Shown here one piece after another: positions 27,898 to 36,516 of a stretch of DNA of 64,000 nt. The stretch is from Amphibiibacter pelophylacis (GTDB lineage Bacteria > Pseudomonadota > Gammaproteobacteria > Burkholderiales > Burkholderiaceae_C), in contig NZ_JAWDIE010000015.1 of the NCBI RefSeq assembly GCF_037688875.1, positions 1 to 64,000 on the forward strand. Direction: 5' to 3'. The notes under the pieces were generated by a model. That model was not told the DNA's origin. It ran no database searches and was given only the letters and a program-made list of their open reading frames with translations. The position numbers and the translations under genes were made by a program. Within the stretch, counting starts at the first letter, position 1; the number at the start of each line of letters is the position of its first letter.

Positions 27898-28419
27898 ATG
27901 ACGACCATCACCCTGACTTCCGCCTTCCTGCCCGTGCTGACCACGGCGCTGAACAACCTGGATCACTGCCTGGCCAAAGCCCAGGCCAATGCCGCCGCGC
28001 GCGGCTTTGACCCCGACGTGCTGGCGGGCGTGCGCCTGGCGCCCGACATGCTGCCGCTGACCGCGCAGGTGCGCATCGCCTGTGACGTCGCCAAGCTGGG
28101 CGTGGCCCGTGTGGCGGGCCTGGAGGCCCCCAAGTTTGACGACACCGAGACCACGCTGGCCCAGCTGCGCGAGCGCATCGCCAAAACCCTGGCCTGGCTG
28201 GCCACCGTGCCCGCCGGCGCCCTGGATGCCCAGGAAGCCAAAGACATCACCTTCCCCGTGGGGCGCGACAAGACCCGCACCATGCAGGGCGCCGACTACC
28301 TGCGCCACTGGGTGCTGCCCAATGTGTTCTTCCACGTCACCACCACCTACGCGCTGCTGCGCCACAACGGCGTTGATCTGGGCAAGATCGATTTTCTGCT
28401 GGGAGCTCAGGCGGGGTGA
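27898..28419 (+). CDS. DUF1993 family protein
   Basis: 173 residues, cytoplasmic, no signal peptide. The motifs KFDDTETTLAQLRERI and a C-terminal NVFFHVTTTYALLRHNGVDL are typical of DUF1993, a helical DinB-like family of unknown function. It starts 37 bases after alaS and may be co-transcribed with it. Its last 13 bases overlap the 3' end of the convergent MocR gene. Confidence 0.88.
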   Translation: MTTITLTSAFLPVLTTALNNLDHCLAKAQANAAARGFDPDVLAGVRLAPDMLPLTAQVRIACDVAKLGVARVAGLEAPKFDDTETTLAQLRERIAKTLAWLATVPAGALDAQEAKDITFPVGRDKTRTMQGADYLRHWVLPNVFFHVTTTYALLRHNGVDLGKIDFLLGAQAG

Positions 28420-29927
28420 TTCTGGGGCGCGGGGGCGTCTGAGCACGCGGGCCGCAGTGGTTCGCTGCGGGCATGGCGCCCGGCTAGCATCTCCTGTGCC
28501 AGCTCGCCGATGCGCTCCAGCGCGGCGAATTCAGCTCCGCCCATTTCACCCGCGAATGACAGGCGCAGGCAGTGCCCGAAGCGGTCGCTGGCGCTGAACA
28601 GGGCGCCCGGCCCGAAGCCGATCCCTTCGCCCTGGCAGCGCGTGTGCAGCGCCAGGGTGTCCACGCCGGACGGCAGTTCGGCCCACAAGGCGTAGCCTGC
28701 GGGCGGATCGCTCACCCGGGTGCCCGCCGGAAAACTGTTCACTACACAGGCCCGGGCGTGCGCCAGCCGAGCACGCATGCGCTCGGACATCTGGCGCACA
28801 CGCGCCTCGTATCCGCCCTGGCTGAGCACATCGGCCAGCGTGTGCTCAAGAATCACGTTGGTGGGCCCGCCCAGCACGCGCTTGAGCGAGGCCACAGGCG
28901 CGTGCCAGCGTCCGGGCTCGACCCAGCCCAGACGCAGCCCGGGCGCCAGCGTTTTCGAGAAACTGCCGCAGACCATCACCAGACCCTCGGTATCGAAGGA
29001 TTTGGCGGCGCGTCGTCGCTCGTCCCCCACGAGCAGGTCGTTAAAGATCACGTCCTCGATCAGCGGCGTCTGGTGCGCGGACAGCATCTGCACCAGCCGC
29101 CGCTTGTCGGCCAGCCGCATCGACGCGCCCAGCGGGTTGGACAGCGCCGGAACCAGCAGCACCGCTTTGACGGGCTGCGTGTCCAGCGCGAGCTGCAGCG
29201 CAGGCAGTGAAATGCCGTGGCGCGGATGGGTGGGAATCTCCAGCGCGCGCAGGTGCAGCGCTTCGAGCAGATCCAGAAAGCCAAAGTGGGTGGGCGATTC
29301 CAGCGCGACCGTATCACCTGGCCGCGTCACCGCCTGCAGGCACAGGCTGACGGCCTGCGTGCAGCACTGGGTGACCAGGATGCGCGCCGGGTCCAGCGTG
29401 CAACCCAGGGCCAGTGCGCGCCGCGCCATCGCTTCGCGCAGCAGCGGCGTGCCGGGGCTGTCGTCGTAGGTGATCAGGCTGCGACGCTGCAGCCGCGTGG
29501 CCCGTGCCAGCGCGATGCGCACGCGCTCGCCGTCGTAGAGCCGGGCGTCTTTGGGCGAATAGCCGCCGAAATTCACGCCTGGCCCCGACGCAAGATCCGG
29601 ATTGCCCGAAATTGTCGCTGTGCGGTGCGGGCGCACCACCGGCACGCTGTGCCGGGGCGGGCGGCTGACGCTGGGCAGCGTGCGGCTTTTCGGGGCGACG
29701 AAATAGCCCGCGCGCGGCCGGGCGATGATGCGGTGCCGCTCTTCCAGCCAGCGCAGCGCCTGCACCGCCGTGGACACTGACACCCCGTGCTGCGCCGCCA
29801 GTTCGCGCACCGAAGGCAGGCGCTGTCCGGGCCGGAAGGCCTGGTCATCGATCATCCGGGCCACGCCCTGGCCGATGCCGATGTAGCGGGGCGGTGTTTT
29901 CGACGGCGTGGCGGGCAGGGGGCTCAT
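28407..29927 (-). CDS. MocR-type transcriptional regulator (GntR HTH + class I aminotransferase fold)
   Basis: About 506 residues from MSPLPATPSKTPPRY; a further N-terminal extension of the frame looks spurious. A winged-helix GntR domain (about residues 20-90; GQRLPSVRELAAQHGVSVST) is fused to an aminotransferase-like domain with SFSKTLAPGLRLGW, whose lysine is the expected PLP Schiff-base residue. MocR proteins use PLP or an aldimine as effector. The divergent DUF2917 gene and the repeated GTAC motifs between them make DUF2917 and mocR itself the likely targets. Confidence 0.88.
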   Translation of the reverse strand: MSPLPATPSKTPPRYIGIGQGVARMIDDQAFRPGQRLPSVRELAAQHGVSVSTAVQALRWLEERHRIIARPRAGYFVAPKSRTLPSVSRPPRHSVPVVRPHRTATISGNPDLASGPGVNFGGYSPKDARLYDGERVRIALARATRLQRRSLITYDDSPGTPLLREAMARRALALGCTLDPARILVTQCCTQAVSLCLQAVTRPGDTVALESPTHFGFLDLLEALHLRALEIPTHPRHGISLPALQLALDTQPVKAVLLVPALSNPLGASMRLADKRRLVQMLSAHQTPLIEDVIFNDLLVGDERRRAAKSFDTEGLVMVCGSFSKTLAPGLRLGWVEPGRWHAPVASLKRVLGGPTNVILEHTLADVLSQGGYEARVRQMSERMRARLAHARACVVNSFPAGTRVSDPPAGYALWAELPSGVDTLALHTRCQGEGIGFGPGALFSASDRFGHCLRLSFAGEMGGAEFAALERIGELAQEMLAGRHARSEPLRPACSDAPAPQNHPA

Positions 29928-30017
29928 GGCGGTGGTTGCGGCGATTCGGTCTGAGGCTGAATTGCCGATTGTGCCGTGAGGACGTCGCCTGTGGTTATTG
30001 CAGTGCAGCGCCCAGCC

Positions 30018-30072
30018 GGTACAGATGGCCGCAAGTCGTACCAGTACAGAGCGGGTTTGCGCCGCCCTGTAC
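30018..30072. promoter_or_regulatory. Putative MocR operator cluster
   Basis: In the 225-base gap between mocR and the DUF2917 gene, GGTACAGA (30018-30025) and AGTACAGA (30043-30050) form direct repeats 25 bases apart. The second overlaps an inverted GTAC-CA-GTAC (30038-30047), and TGTAC recurs at 30068-30072. This clustering fits dimer binding sites of a MocR regulator. The assignment is inferred from position. Confidence 0.45.
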
Positions 30073-30152
30073 GGGCGCACAAGCCGCGCCGCTGTGGCTG
30101 GCGCGCGGGGCGGCGTGTTCCTACAGTGGGATCACCCTGAAAGGAGTCCCTG

Positions 30153-30467
30153 ATGAAGTTCTTCCGCACCCCCGCCCACGCCCAGCTCCACCCCGAAGTC
30201 AGTCTGGCCGCTGGCCAGGTCCTGAGCCTGACGCTGCACCAACCCCGCATCCTGACGGCCACGCAGGGCCGGCTGTGGGTGACGGTTAGCCAGGACGGAC
30301 GCGACCATTTCCTCCATGCGGGAAAGCAGCTGTGCCTTGGCCTCGGCCGGGTGGTGATCGAGGCCGATGCCGGGCCTGCGCGCTGGGGGTGGTTGGAGAT
30401 GCAGCAGCAGGCTGAGGCAGCCCGGCATTCTTCGCCAGTGGTACGCCTGCGCAGGGCTCTGGGATGA
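30153..30467 (+). CDS. DUF2917 family protein
   Basis: 104 residues, no signal peptide or membrane segment. The central GRLWVTVSQDGRDHFLHAGKQL resembles the small cupin-like beta-barrel of DUF2917, common in Burkholderiales and often next to a regulator. AAAGGAG lies 8 bases before the ATG. TACAGT at 30122-30127 could be the -10 box, placing the GTAC cluster just upstream of the promoter. Function unknown. Confidence 0.8.
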   Translation: MKFFRTPAHAQLHPEVSLAAGQVLSLTLHQPRILTATQGRLWVTVSQDGRDHFLHAGKQLCLGLGRVVIEADAGPARWGWLEMQQQAEAARHSSPVVRLRRALG

Positions 30468-30515
30468 TTCCCGGACGATAATCCTTGGCATTTTCGTCCG
30501 TACTTTCGCAGTGGT

Positions 30516-30528
30516 GAATAATGTATTC
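30516..30528. promoter_or_regulatory. Palindrome in the vapBC promoter region
   Basis: GAATA-ATG-TATTC is a perfect inverted repeat 37 bases before vapB, in the only AT-rich part of the gap. It is a likely operator for the VapBC complex. A second inverted repeat, GATCC-N10-GGATC (30546-30565), spans the ribosome site. Confidence 0.45.
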
Positions 30529-30564
30529 TTGCTTCTCCTGTATCGATCCTGAAAGGGCCGGATC

Positions 30565-30777
30565 ATGACGGCTACCGCAACACTGTCCAGCAAGTTTCAG
30601 ATCTCCATCCCTAAAGCCGTGCGCGAAGAGCAGCAGTGGCACGTCGGGCAGGAGTTTGTTTTTATTCCCAAAGGGGAAGGTGTGCTGCTGATGCCTGTGC
30701 CCGAACTGAGCCAGCTGGCCGGTCTGGCGCAGGGCGCCTGCAGGGACGATTACCGCGAGCGCAAGGACCGCTACTGA
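30565..30777 (+). CDS. vapB: VapB-like antitoxin (AbrB/SpoVT fold)
   Basis: 70 residues. The N-terminal 45 residues show the AbrB swapped-hairpin pattern (TLSSKFQISIPKAVRE...GQEFVFIPKGEGVLLMPV), which binds the operator; the C-terminal tail (about 50-70) would block the toxin. AAAGGG precedes the ATG. Its stop overlaps the vapC start (TGATG), the usual coupled arrangement. Confidence 0.85.
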   Translation: MTATATLSSKFQISIPKAVREEQQWHVGQEFVFIPKGEGVLLMPVPELSQLAGLAQGACRDDYRERKDRY

Positions 30778-31166
30778 TGGGCGCTGCGCTGTGCGTGGTG
30801 GACACTTCGGCCTGGATTGAATGGCTCACTGGAACCGAGCTCGGACAGCGGCTCGGGCCGTATTTCCCGGATAGATCGCAGAGCATTGTTCCCACCATCG
30901 TGCAGCTGGAACTGTCCAAGTGGCTGGTGCGCGAGCTCGGCGAAGGCCCTGCAGATCAGGTCATGGCTTACACCCTGAAATGCCAAGTGCGCGCACTGGA
31001 TACGCCGATTGCCCTGCTGGCCGCTGAACTGCACCGCGCGCATCGCCTGGCCACGGCGGATGCCGTCGTCTACGCCACAGCCCGCTCGGCAAAAGCAGAG
31101 CTCCTGACTTGCGATGCGCATTTTGAGGGACTGCCCGGGGTGATGCTCTTTGCCAAACAGGTCTGA
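30777..31166 (+). CDS. vapC: VapC-like PIN-domain ribonuclease toxin
   Basis: 129 residues from the ATG that overlaps the vapB stop by one base. The four acidic PIN residues are visible: D9 (VVDTSAW), E45 (QLELSK), D95 (TADAVVYATA) and D113 (TCDAHF). PIN toxins are Mg-dependent RNases, often cutting initiator or other tRNAs; the target here cannot be told. The catalytic set is complete, so it should be active. Confidence 0.9.
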   Translation: MGAALCVVDTSAWIEWLTGTELGQRLGPYFPDRSQSIVPTIVQLELSKWLVRELGEGPADQVMAYTLKCQVRALDTPIALLAAELHRAHRLATADAVVYATARSAKAELLTCDAHFEGLPGVMLFAKQV

Positions 31167-31205
31167 TCCCCTGAGCCCATCGTCCCCCTCAGGCACAATC
31201 CGCCC

Positions 31206-31874
31206 ATGAATACCTCCATCGATCCCAACCTGCTGCCCGTTTATGTCGTCATTGCGGTGACTGTGCTGATCACCTGGTGGGGCTGGCGCGACCGGGATTT
31301 CATCAACCGCTACTGCTTTCACGTGGGCGCGATCCGCCATGGCGGGCAGTGGGCGCGGCTGCTGGTGTCGGGCTTTCTGCATGCCGATCTGGCGCACCTG
31401 CTCTTCAACATGATCACGCTGTATTTTTTCGGCGGGCTCACTGTGAAGGTGTTTGGCGTGCAGGGCTTTGCGGCCATGTACCTGGGGTCGCTGCTGCTGG
31501 CCAATGTGCTGACGCTGGCGCTGTACTGGAAGCGCACCAGCTACGCCGCGCTGGGGGCCAGCGGGGCAGTGTCGGGGGTGCTGTTTGCCACGCTGGCGCT
31601 GTTCCCGCACATCGGGATCTATCTGTTTTTTGTGCCGATTCCGGTGGCTGGCTGGGTTTTTGCCGTGCTCTACATGGCCTACACGATATTTGCCATCCTG
31701 CGCCCCGAGTACGGCGGCAACATCGGCCACGCCGCTCATCTGGGCGGTGCGTTGACGGGAGTGGCCATGGCTGCGGCGCTGCAGCCGCAGCAGGCGGGCG
31801 AGAACCTGCCTTATATCGGCCTGATGCTGGTGCCCGTGGCGGTGCTGGCGGTGGTGCTGTGGCGCAGGCGCTGA
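31206..31874 (+). CDS. Rhomboid family intramembrane serine protease
   Basis: 222 residues with about six membrane helices. The catalytic motif GASG gives Ser119 and the partner histidine is His178 in GHAAHLGG. HLLFNM near residue 64 is the conserved N-terminal signature. It would cleave single-pass membrane proteins within the inner membrane; the substrate is unknown. It starts 39 bases after vapC on the same strand, and GCACAATCC just upstream could be part of its own promoter. Confidence 0.92.
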   Translation: MNTSIDPNLLPVYVVIAVTVLITWWGWRDRDFINRYCFHVGAIRHGGQWARLLVSGFLHADLAHLLFNMITLYFFGGLTVKVFGVQGFAAMYLGSLLLANVLTLALYWKRTSYAALGASGAVSGVLFATLALFPHIGIYLFFVPIPVAGWVFAVLYMAYTIFAILRPEYGGNIGHAAHLGGALTGVAMAAALQPQQAGENLPYIGLMLVPVAVLAVVLWRRR

Positions 31875-31940
31875 GGCCGTAGCGCAGACGCAAAAGCCGG
31901 GCTGAGCCTGTTGTCCTGACCTGCGCTGCGCTGGCGGCGC

Positions 31941-32288
31941 TCAGTCGTCCTGTTCGACCTGGCCCTGCACCAGCGCCTTGAGTTTGGCGCTGGGGTGGAA
32001 GGTGACGACCTGGCGGGCCTCGATGGGCACGAGTTCGCCGGTGCGCGGGTTGCGCCCGGGGCGGGCCGATTTCTGGCGCACCTGAAAGTGGCCGAAGCCG
32101 GAGATTTTCACCTCGCGATGCTGCTCCAGGCTGGTGCCCAGCACGTCAAAGAACGCCTCCACCATATCTTTCGATTCGCGCTTGTTCAGGCCGATCTGCG
32201 TGTAGAGCAGGTCGGCGAGTTCGGCTTTGGTCAGCGTGGCTGTTTCCAGATCCATGCTGAGGGAGGGGAGGGGAGGGTTCATATCCAT
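31941..32288 (-). CDS. ihfA: Integration host factor subunit alpha
   Basis: 115 residues, slightly longer than usual because of an N-terminal extension; the core begins TLTKAELADLLY. The DNA-bending arm signature PGRNPRTGE is intact. IHF is a heterodimer that bends DNA at promoters and recombination sites. It is the last gene of the rpmI-rplT-pheS-pheT-ihfA block, 51 bases after pheT. The Pro-rich extension could instead be skipped by using the ATG at 32255. Confidence 0.95.
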   Translation of the reverse strand: MDMNPPLPSLSMDLETATLTKAELADLLYTQIGLNKRESKDMVEAFFDVLGTSLEQHREVKISGFGHFQVRQKSARPGRNPRTGELVPIEARQVVTFHPSAKLKALVQGQVEQDD

Positions 32289-32339
32289 GTCAGGGGCGCG
32301 GCAGACTCTTCATTCTAAAGGGGAAAATGGCGGGGCGCC

Positions 32340-34889
32340 TTATTGGCCGCGCAGATGCACGCCCAGGCTGGCGGCGCGTTGCAGGCAGGCCGCAATGGCC
32401 GCGTCCATACGCTCGTCGGTCAGAGTTGCCTCGGGGTCGAGCAGGTGCAGGCGCCAGGCCAGCGATAGCGTCTGGGCCGCTGGAGCGCCGTCGGCGCTGG
32501 CCGGGCGGTAGATGTCAAACAGCACCGCGTCAACGACCAGGCTGTCCGCGCCACCGACCAGCGCATCGCGCAGGGCAGCGTGCGACACACCGGCAGGCAC
32601 CTGCAGCGCCAGATCGCGCACGGCGCCCTGCTGGCGTGCCACGCCGTGCGACTGCGCCACCTGGCTGTGCTGGACCAGCGCGGCGTCCAGCTCGAACACG
32701 ATGGGGTGGCCGGACACGTCCAGCTCCTGCGTCCACTGCGGGTGCAGCTCGCCCAGAGCGCCCAGGCGCTGCCAGATGGCCGCTCCGCTGTCTGCCGCAT
32801 CGCTGTCTGCCGCGCCGCCGTCCGGGCCGGGCAGCAGCACGTCGATCCAGGCACTGCGGCCCGGGTGCAGCGCGGGGTGGGCGGCGCCCGCTTCGGGTGG
32901 CGTCCAGCGCAGGGCCAGCGGCGCCATCAGCGCTTCGATGTCGGCTTTGGCGTCGTAGAAATCCGCCGCGCGGTCTTTGGCGTGCCACTGCAGCGGCAGC
33001 GCCGAGCCCCAGGCCAGGCCGCCCAGGCGCAGGGGCTGGTTCACGCCCGACACGCTGGTCAGGCTGTCCTGCACGGACGCGTCGCGGCGGAACACGCGGC
33101 CCCACTCGAAGACGCGGACCTGGCTGGCGCGGCGCGCCTGGTTGCGCTGCAGCACCTGGACGAGCGAGCCGATCAGGCTGGAGCGCATCACCGCCAGCGG
33201 CGCGGCGATGGGGTTGAGCACCTGGATGGGGTCGGCGTTGCCGTGCGGGCCGTGCTCCAGGCGCGCTTCGACAAAGCTGAAACTGATGGTTTCCTGGTAG
33301 CCCAGCTGCGCCATGCGCTGTCGCACGGCCTGCGCCGGGCGGCGGTTTTCGGGCGCGATGCGGGCCTGCAGCGTGCCGCGCACGGGCTGCGGCGTGAGCG
33401 TGTCGTAGCCGATCAGACGGATGACCTCTTCGATCAGGTCTTCCTCGATGCGGATGTCAAAGCGGTGCGGCGGCGGCGTCACGCTGAAGACGGTGTCGTC
33501 GCCAGTGCCCTCTCGGCTGTGCTCGAAGCCCAGGCGCTGCAGCACGTCCTGACACTGCGCGGCAGTGACCGGCAGGCCGATGATGCGGCGCGCGCGCGCC
33601 ACGCGCAGGCGCACGGGCCTGGCGGCGATGGGCTCGGGGTAGACATCGGACACCGGCCCGGCCTGGCCGCCGCACAGCTGCTGCACCAGCGAAGTGATGC
33701 GCTCGATGGCGGCGACGGTCTGCGCGGGGCTGACGCCGCGCTCGTAGCGGTGCGCGGCTTCGGTCGAGAAGCCCAGCGCACGCGCCTTGCCCGCTACGGC
33801 GTCTGGCCACCAGAAGGCGGCTTCGATGACGATGTCGCAAGTGCCGTCGCTGACCGAAGTCGCCTCGCCGCCCATGATGCCCGCCAGCGATTCGGGGCCG
33901 TCCTGTGCGGCGATGATGCCCAGGCGGGGCGTGAGGGTCAGCGTCTGGCCGTTGAGCAGTTCCAGCGTTTCGCCCTCGTGCGCCCAGCGCACGGTCAGGC
34001 CGCGCGTGGTGGCCTGCGGCACTTTGGCCGCGTCAAAAATGTGTGTGGGCTGGCCGGTTTCGAACATGACGTAGTTCGAGATATCGACCAGCAGGCTGAC
34101 CGGGCGCTGGCCGCAGCGCACCAGGCGGTCTTTCATCCACTGCGGCGTGGCGACGCCGGGGCGGATGCCGCGCATGAGGCGGCTGGAAAAGCGTCCGCAC
34201 AGGTCGGTCGCCTGAATGTCCACGGGCAGGGTGTCGGCGATCTGCGCGGGCACGGGCTCGACCGCCCAGCTGTGCAGCGGCGCGCCGGTGATGGCCGACA
34301 GCTCGCGCGCCACGCCGTAAACGCTGAAAGCGTGACCCAGGTTGGGCGTGAGCTTGAGTTCCAGCAGCGTGTCGTCCAGGTTCAGCGCCTGGCGCACGCT
34401 CTGGCCGGGGGTGAGTCCGGCCGGATCCAGCTCGAGCAGGCCAGACGATTCCTCGCTGATGCCCAGCTCGCGGGCGGAGCACAGCATGCCGTGGCTGACC
34501 ACGCCGCGCAGCTTGCCTTTGCTGATTTTTAAGGGCTTGCCATCGTCGCCCGATGGCGGCAGTTCGGCGCCGACCACGGCCAGCGGCGCCCACAGGCCTT
34601 CGCGGGCGTTGGGCGCGCCGCAGACGATCTGCAGCAGTCCTTCAGGGTTCTCGTCCGAGGGCGGCAGACGGTGATCGGGCCCCGCATCGACCAGGCAGAC
34701 GCGCAGGCGGTCGGCGTCCGGGTGCTGGCGCACCTGGACCAGGTGGCCGACCACGATGCCGCTGAAGGGCGGCGCAGCGGGGCGGGCGTCTTCGACTTCC
34801 AGCCCGGCCATGGTCAGGGCGTGGGCGAGCTGCGCGTCGGTCAGATCGGGGTTGCAGAACTCGCGCAACCAGGAAACGGGAAATTGCAT
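32340..34889 (-). CDS. pheT: Phenylalanyl-tRNA synthetase beta subunit
   Basis: 849 residues, somewhat longer than the usual ~800 owing to a small linker rich in Ala/Asp (ADSDAADSGAA). The start MQFPVSWLREFC is canonical. An N-terminal tRNA-binding OB domain (IVVGHLVQVRQHPDADRLRVC), B3/B4 editing and B5 domains and a C-terminal anticodon-binding ferredoxin fold can be followed. It forms an alpha2-beta2 enzyme with pheS. Unusually, a phasin-like gene sits between the two subunits. Confidence 0.97.
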   Translation of the reverse strand: MQFPVSWLREFCNPDLTDAQLAHALTMAGLEVEDARPAAPPFSGIVVGHLVQVRQHPDADRLRVCLVDAGPDHRLPPSDENPEGLLQIVCGAPNAREGLWAPLAVVGAELPPSGDDGKPLKISKGKLRGVVSHGMLCSARELGISEESSGLLELDPAGLTPGQSVRQALNLDDTLLELKLTPNLGHAFSVYGVARELSAITGAPLHSWAVEPVPAQIADTLPVDIQATDLCGRFSSRLMRGIRPGVATPQWMKDRLVRCGQRPVSLLVDISNYVMFETGQPTHIFDAAKVPQATTRGLTVRWAHEGETLELLNGQTLTLTPRLGIIAAQDGPESLAGIMGGEATSVSDGTCDIVIEAAFWWPDAVAGKARALGFSTEAAHRYERGVSPAQTVAAIERITSLVQQLCGGQAGPVSDVYPEPIAARPVRLRVARARRIIGLPVTAAQCQDVLQRLGFEHSREGTGDDTVFSVTPPPHRFDIRIEEDLIEEVIRLIGYDTLTPQPVRGTLQARIAPENRRPAQAVRQRMAQLGYQETISFSFVEARLEHGPHGNADPIQVLNPIAAPLAVMRSSLIGSLVQVLQRNQARRASQVRVFEWGRVFRRDASVQDSLTSVSGVNQPLRLGGLAWGSALPLQWHAKDRAADFYDAKADIEALMAPLALRWTPPEAGAAHPALHPGRSAWIDVLLPGPDGGAADSDAADSGAAIWQRLGALGELHPQWTQELDVSGHPIVFELDAALVQHSQVAQSHGVARQQGAVRDLALQVPAGVSHAALRDALVGGADSLVVDAVLFDIYRPASADGAPAAQTLSLAWRLHLLDPEATLTDERMDAAIAACLQRAASLGVHLRGQ

Positions 34890-34934
34890 GGCAGGGTCCG
34901 CGTGAGGCGTGAAAAACGGGGCGTCAGGAAAAAA

Positions 34935-35318
34935 TCAGCGGCCAGTGCGGCCCAGGCGTTTGGCGTTGGCCACGGCCTTGCTGCGCACCGGGTTCATCCC
35001 CGCGTTGAGCACGTTCAGCCAGGGGTTGACCGTGGCGGCACTGGGCCACTTCATGGCCTGGCCGGGCTGCAGGCACATCTTCATCCAGGCCTGCGTCATC
35101 GCGGCGCTGCCCTGCAGCATCATGGCGGCCCAGGACTGGTTGAAGGCCAGCACTTTTTCGCTGGTCATGCGCTGAAACTCGGCCTGATCGCGCGCCGACG
35201 GCATCGGCCCGGCGGTCATCATGCGGCCCACGCGGTGGGCGACCACCTGCGGGGCGGCCAGGGCCAGGGCCGTGGTCTGTTCGGCCAGCCTCTGGGCGGG
35301 GGAGCGGCGACGTGTCAT
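34935..35318 (-). CDS. Phasin-like PHA granule-associated protein
   Basis: 127 residues, helical, with Ala/Met-rich amphipathic stretches (FQRMTSEKVLAFNQSWAAMMLQGSA), and a basic C-terminus. The composition and helix pattern resemble polyhydroxyalkanoate granule-associated phasins of Burkholderiales. It lies between pheS (33 bases) and pheT (45 bases) on the same strand, so it should be co-transcribed with them. The phasin role is inferred from similarity in pattern and is moderately certain. Confidence 0.55.
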   Translation of the reverse strand: MTRRRSPAQRLAEQTTALALAAPQVVAHRVGRMMTAGPMPSARDQAEFQRMTSEKVLAFNQSWAAMMLQGSAAMTQAWMKMCLQPGQAMKWPSAATVNPWLNVLNAGMNPVRSKAVANAKRLGRTGR

Positions 35319-35351
35319 GGCGGTGTCCTTGAGGGATAGCGGGGCAGAAAA

Positions 35352-36428
35352 TCAGGCGGCAAACGAGGCCAGGAAGCGCAGATCGCTCTCGTAGAACTGG
35401 CGCAGATCGTTCACGCCGTAGCGCAGCATGGTCAGGCGGTCGGGGCCCATGCCAAAGGCGAAGCCGATGGTGTTTTCGGGCTCGAAGCCAAAGTGGCGCA
35501 CCACATTGGGGTGGACCTGGCCTGATCCGGCCACTTCCAGCCAGCGCCCTTTGAGCGGGCCGGAGCTGAAGGCGATGTCCACCTCGGCCGACGGTTCGGT
35601 GAAGGGGAAGAAAGAAGGCCGAAAGCGCAGCTGCAGGTCTTCGGTCTCGAAAAAGGCCTGGAAGAACTGCAGGAAGACCGATTTCAGATCCTGGAAGCTG
35701 ACGTCCTGCCCCATCCACAGGCCTTCGACCTGGTGGAACATGGGCGAGTGCGTGGCGTCGCTGTCCACGCGGTAGGTGCGCCCCGGGGCGATGACGCGCA
35801 CGTCGGGGAAGGGCTGTCCGGCCTGCAGCGCGGCGGCGTGTTTCTGCGCGTGGGCGCGTGCGTAGCGCACCTGCATGGGGCTGGTGTGCGGGCGCAGGTT
35901 GTAGGGGCGGCCTTCCGAGTCGTTCATGTCGACGTAGAAGGTGTCCTGCATCGAGCGCGCGGGGTGGTTCTCCGGGTTGTTGAGCGCGGTGAAGCTCATC
36001 CAGTCGGTTTCGATTTCGGGGCCGTCGGCCACGTCAAAACCCATGGAGCCAAAAATCGATTCGATGCGCGCGATCGACATCGACACCGGGTGCAGCCCGC
36101 CGCGCGGACGGCGACGGCCGGGCAGGGTGACATCCAGCGCTTCAGCGCTCAGGCGGGCGTCCAGCGCGGCGCGGGCCAGGGCGTCGCGGCGCTCGTTCAG
36201 CGCCGATTCGATGGCCTGCTTGACGACGTTGATCCCGGCCCCGGCGGCCTTGCGCGCTTCGGGGTCCAGACCGCCCAGCGCCTTGAGCTGCGCGGTGATG
36301 GCGCCCGCTTTGCCCAGGTAGCGCGCTTTGGCGTCTTCCAGCTGGGGCGGCGTTGTGGCGGCGGCGAAATCGGCCCGGGCCGCGTCGAGCAGCCGGGCGA
36401 GGTCAGTTGCGGAATCGGTCGGGGACAC
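35352..36428 (-). CDS. pheS: Phenylalanyl-tRNA synthetase alpha subunit
   Basis: 358 residues, normal length. An N-terminal coiled coil binds tRNA; the class II core has HPARSMQDTFY, LRPHTSPMQVRYA, GRTYRVDSDATHSPMFHQVEG and the C-terminal GFAFGMGPDRLTMLRYG. The start codon is GTG, supported by the ribosome site AGGTGA a few bases upstream. A terminator-like hairpin lies just before it. Confidence 0.97.
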   Translation of the reverse strand: MSPTDSATDLARLLDAARADFAAATTPPQLEDAKARYLGKAGAITAQLKALGGLDPEARKAAGAGINVVKQAIESALNERRDALARAALDARLSAEALDVTLPGRRRPRGGLHPVSMSIARIESIFGSMGFDVADGPEIETDWMSFTALNNPENHPARSMQDTFYVDMNDSEGRPYNLRPHTSPMQVRYARAHAQKHAAALQAGQPFPDVRVIAPGRTYRVDSDATHSPMFHQVEGLWMGQDVSFQDLKSVFLQFFQAFFETEDLQLRFRPSFFPFTEPSAEVDIAFSSGPLKGRWLEVAGSGQVHPNVVRHFGFEPENTIGFAFGMGPDRLTMLRYGVNDLRQFYESDLRFLASFAA

Positions 36429-36453
36429 GGCTCACCTGTTTCGTGTGGGGCAG

Positions 36454-36489
36454 AAAAACAAACAGCCGAAGCGCAAGGCGATTCGGCTG
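36454..36489 (-). terminator. Intrinsic terminator or attenuator between rplT and pheS
   Basis: On the minus strand CAGCCGAA and TTCGGCTG form a perfect 8-bp stem with an 11-base loop and are followed by TTTGTTTTT. It falls 28 bases after the rplT stop and 26 bases before the pheS start. E. coli has an attenuator at the same place with a Phe-rich leader peptide (pheM); I see no such leader peptide here. Confidence 0.75.
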
Positions 36490-36516
36490 CTGTGATGGCA
36501 AGAACGGGCGCGGGAA

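Noticed and set aside
32580..34532. 650-codon plus-strand frame opposite pheT
   Set aside because: Antisense to the conserved pheT sequence and compositionally a shadow frame.
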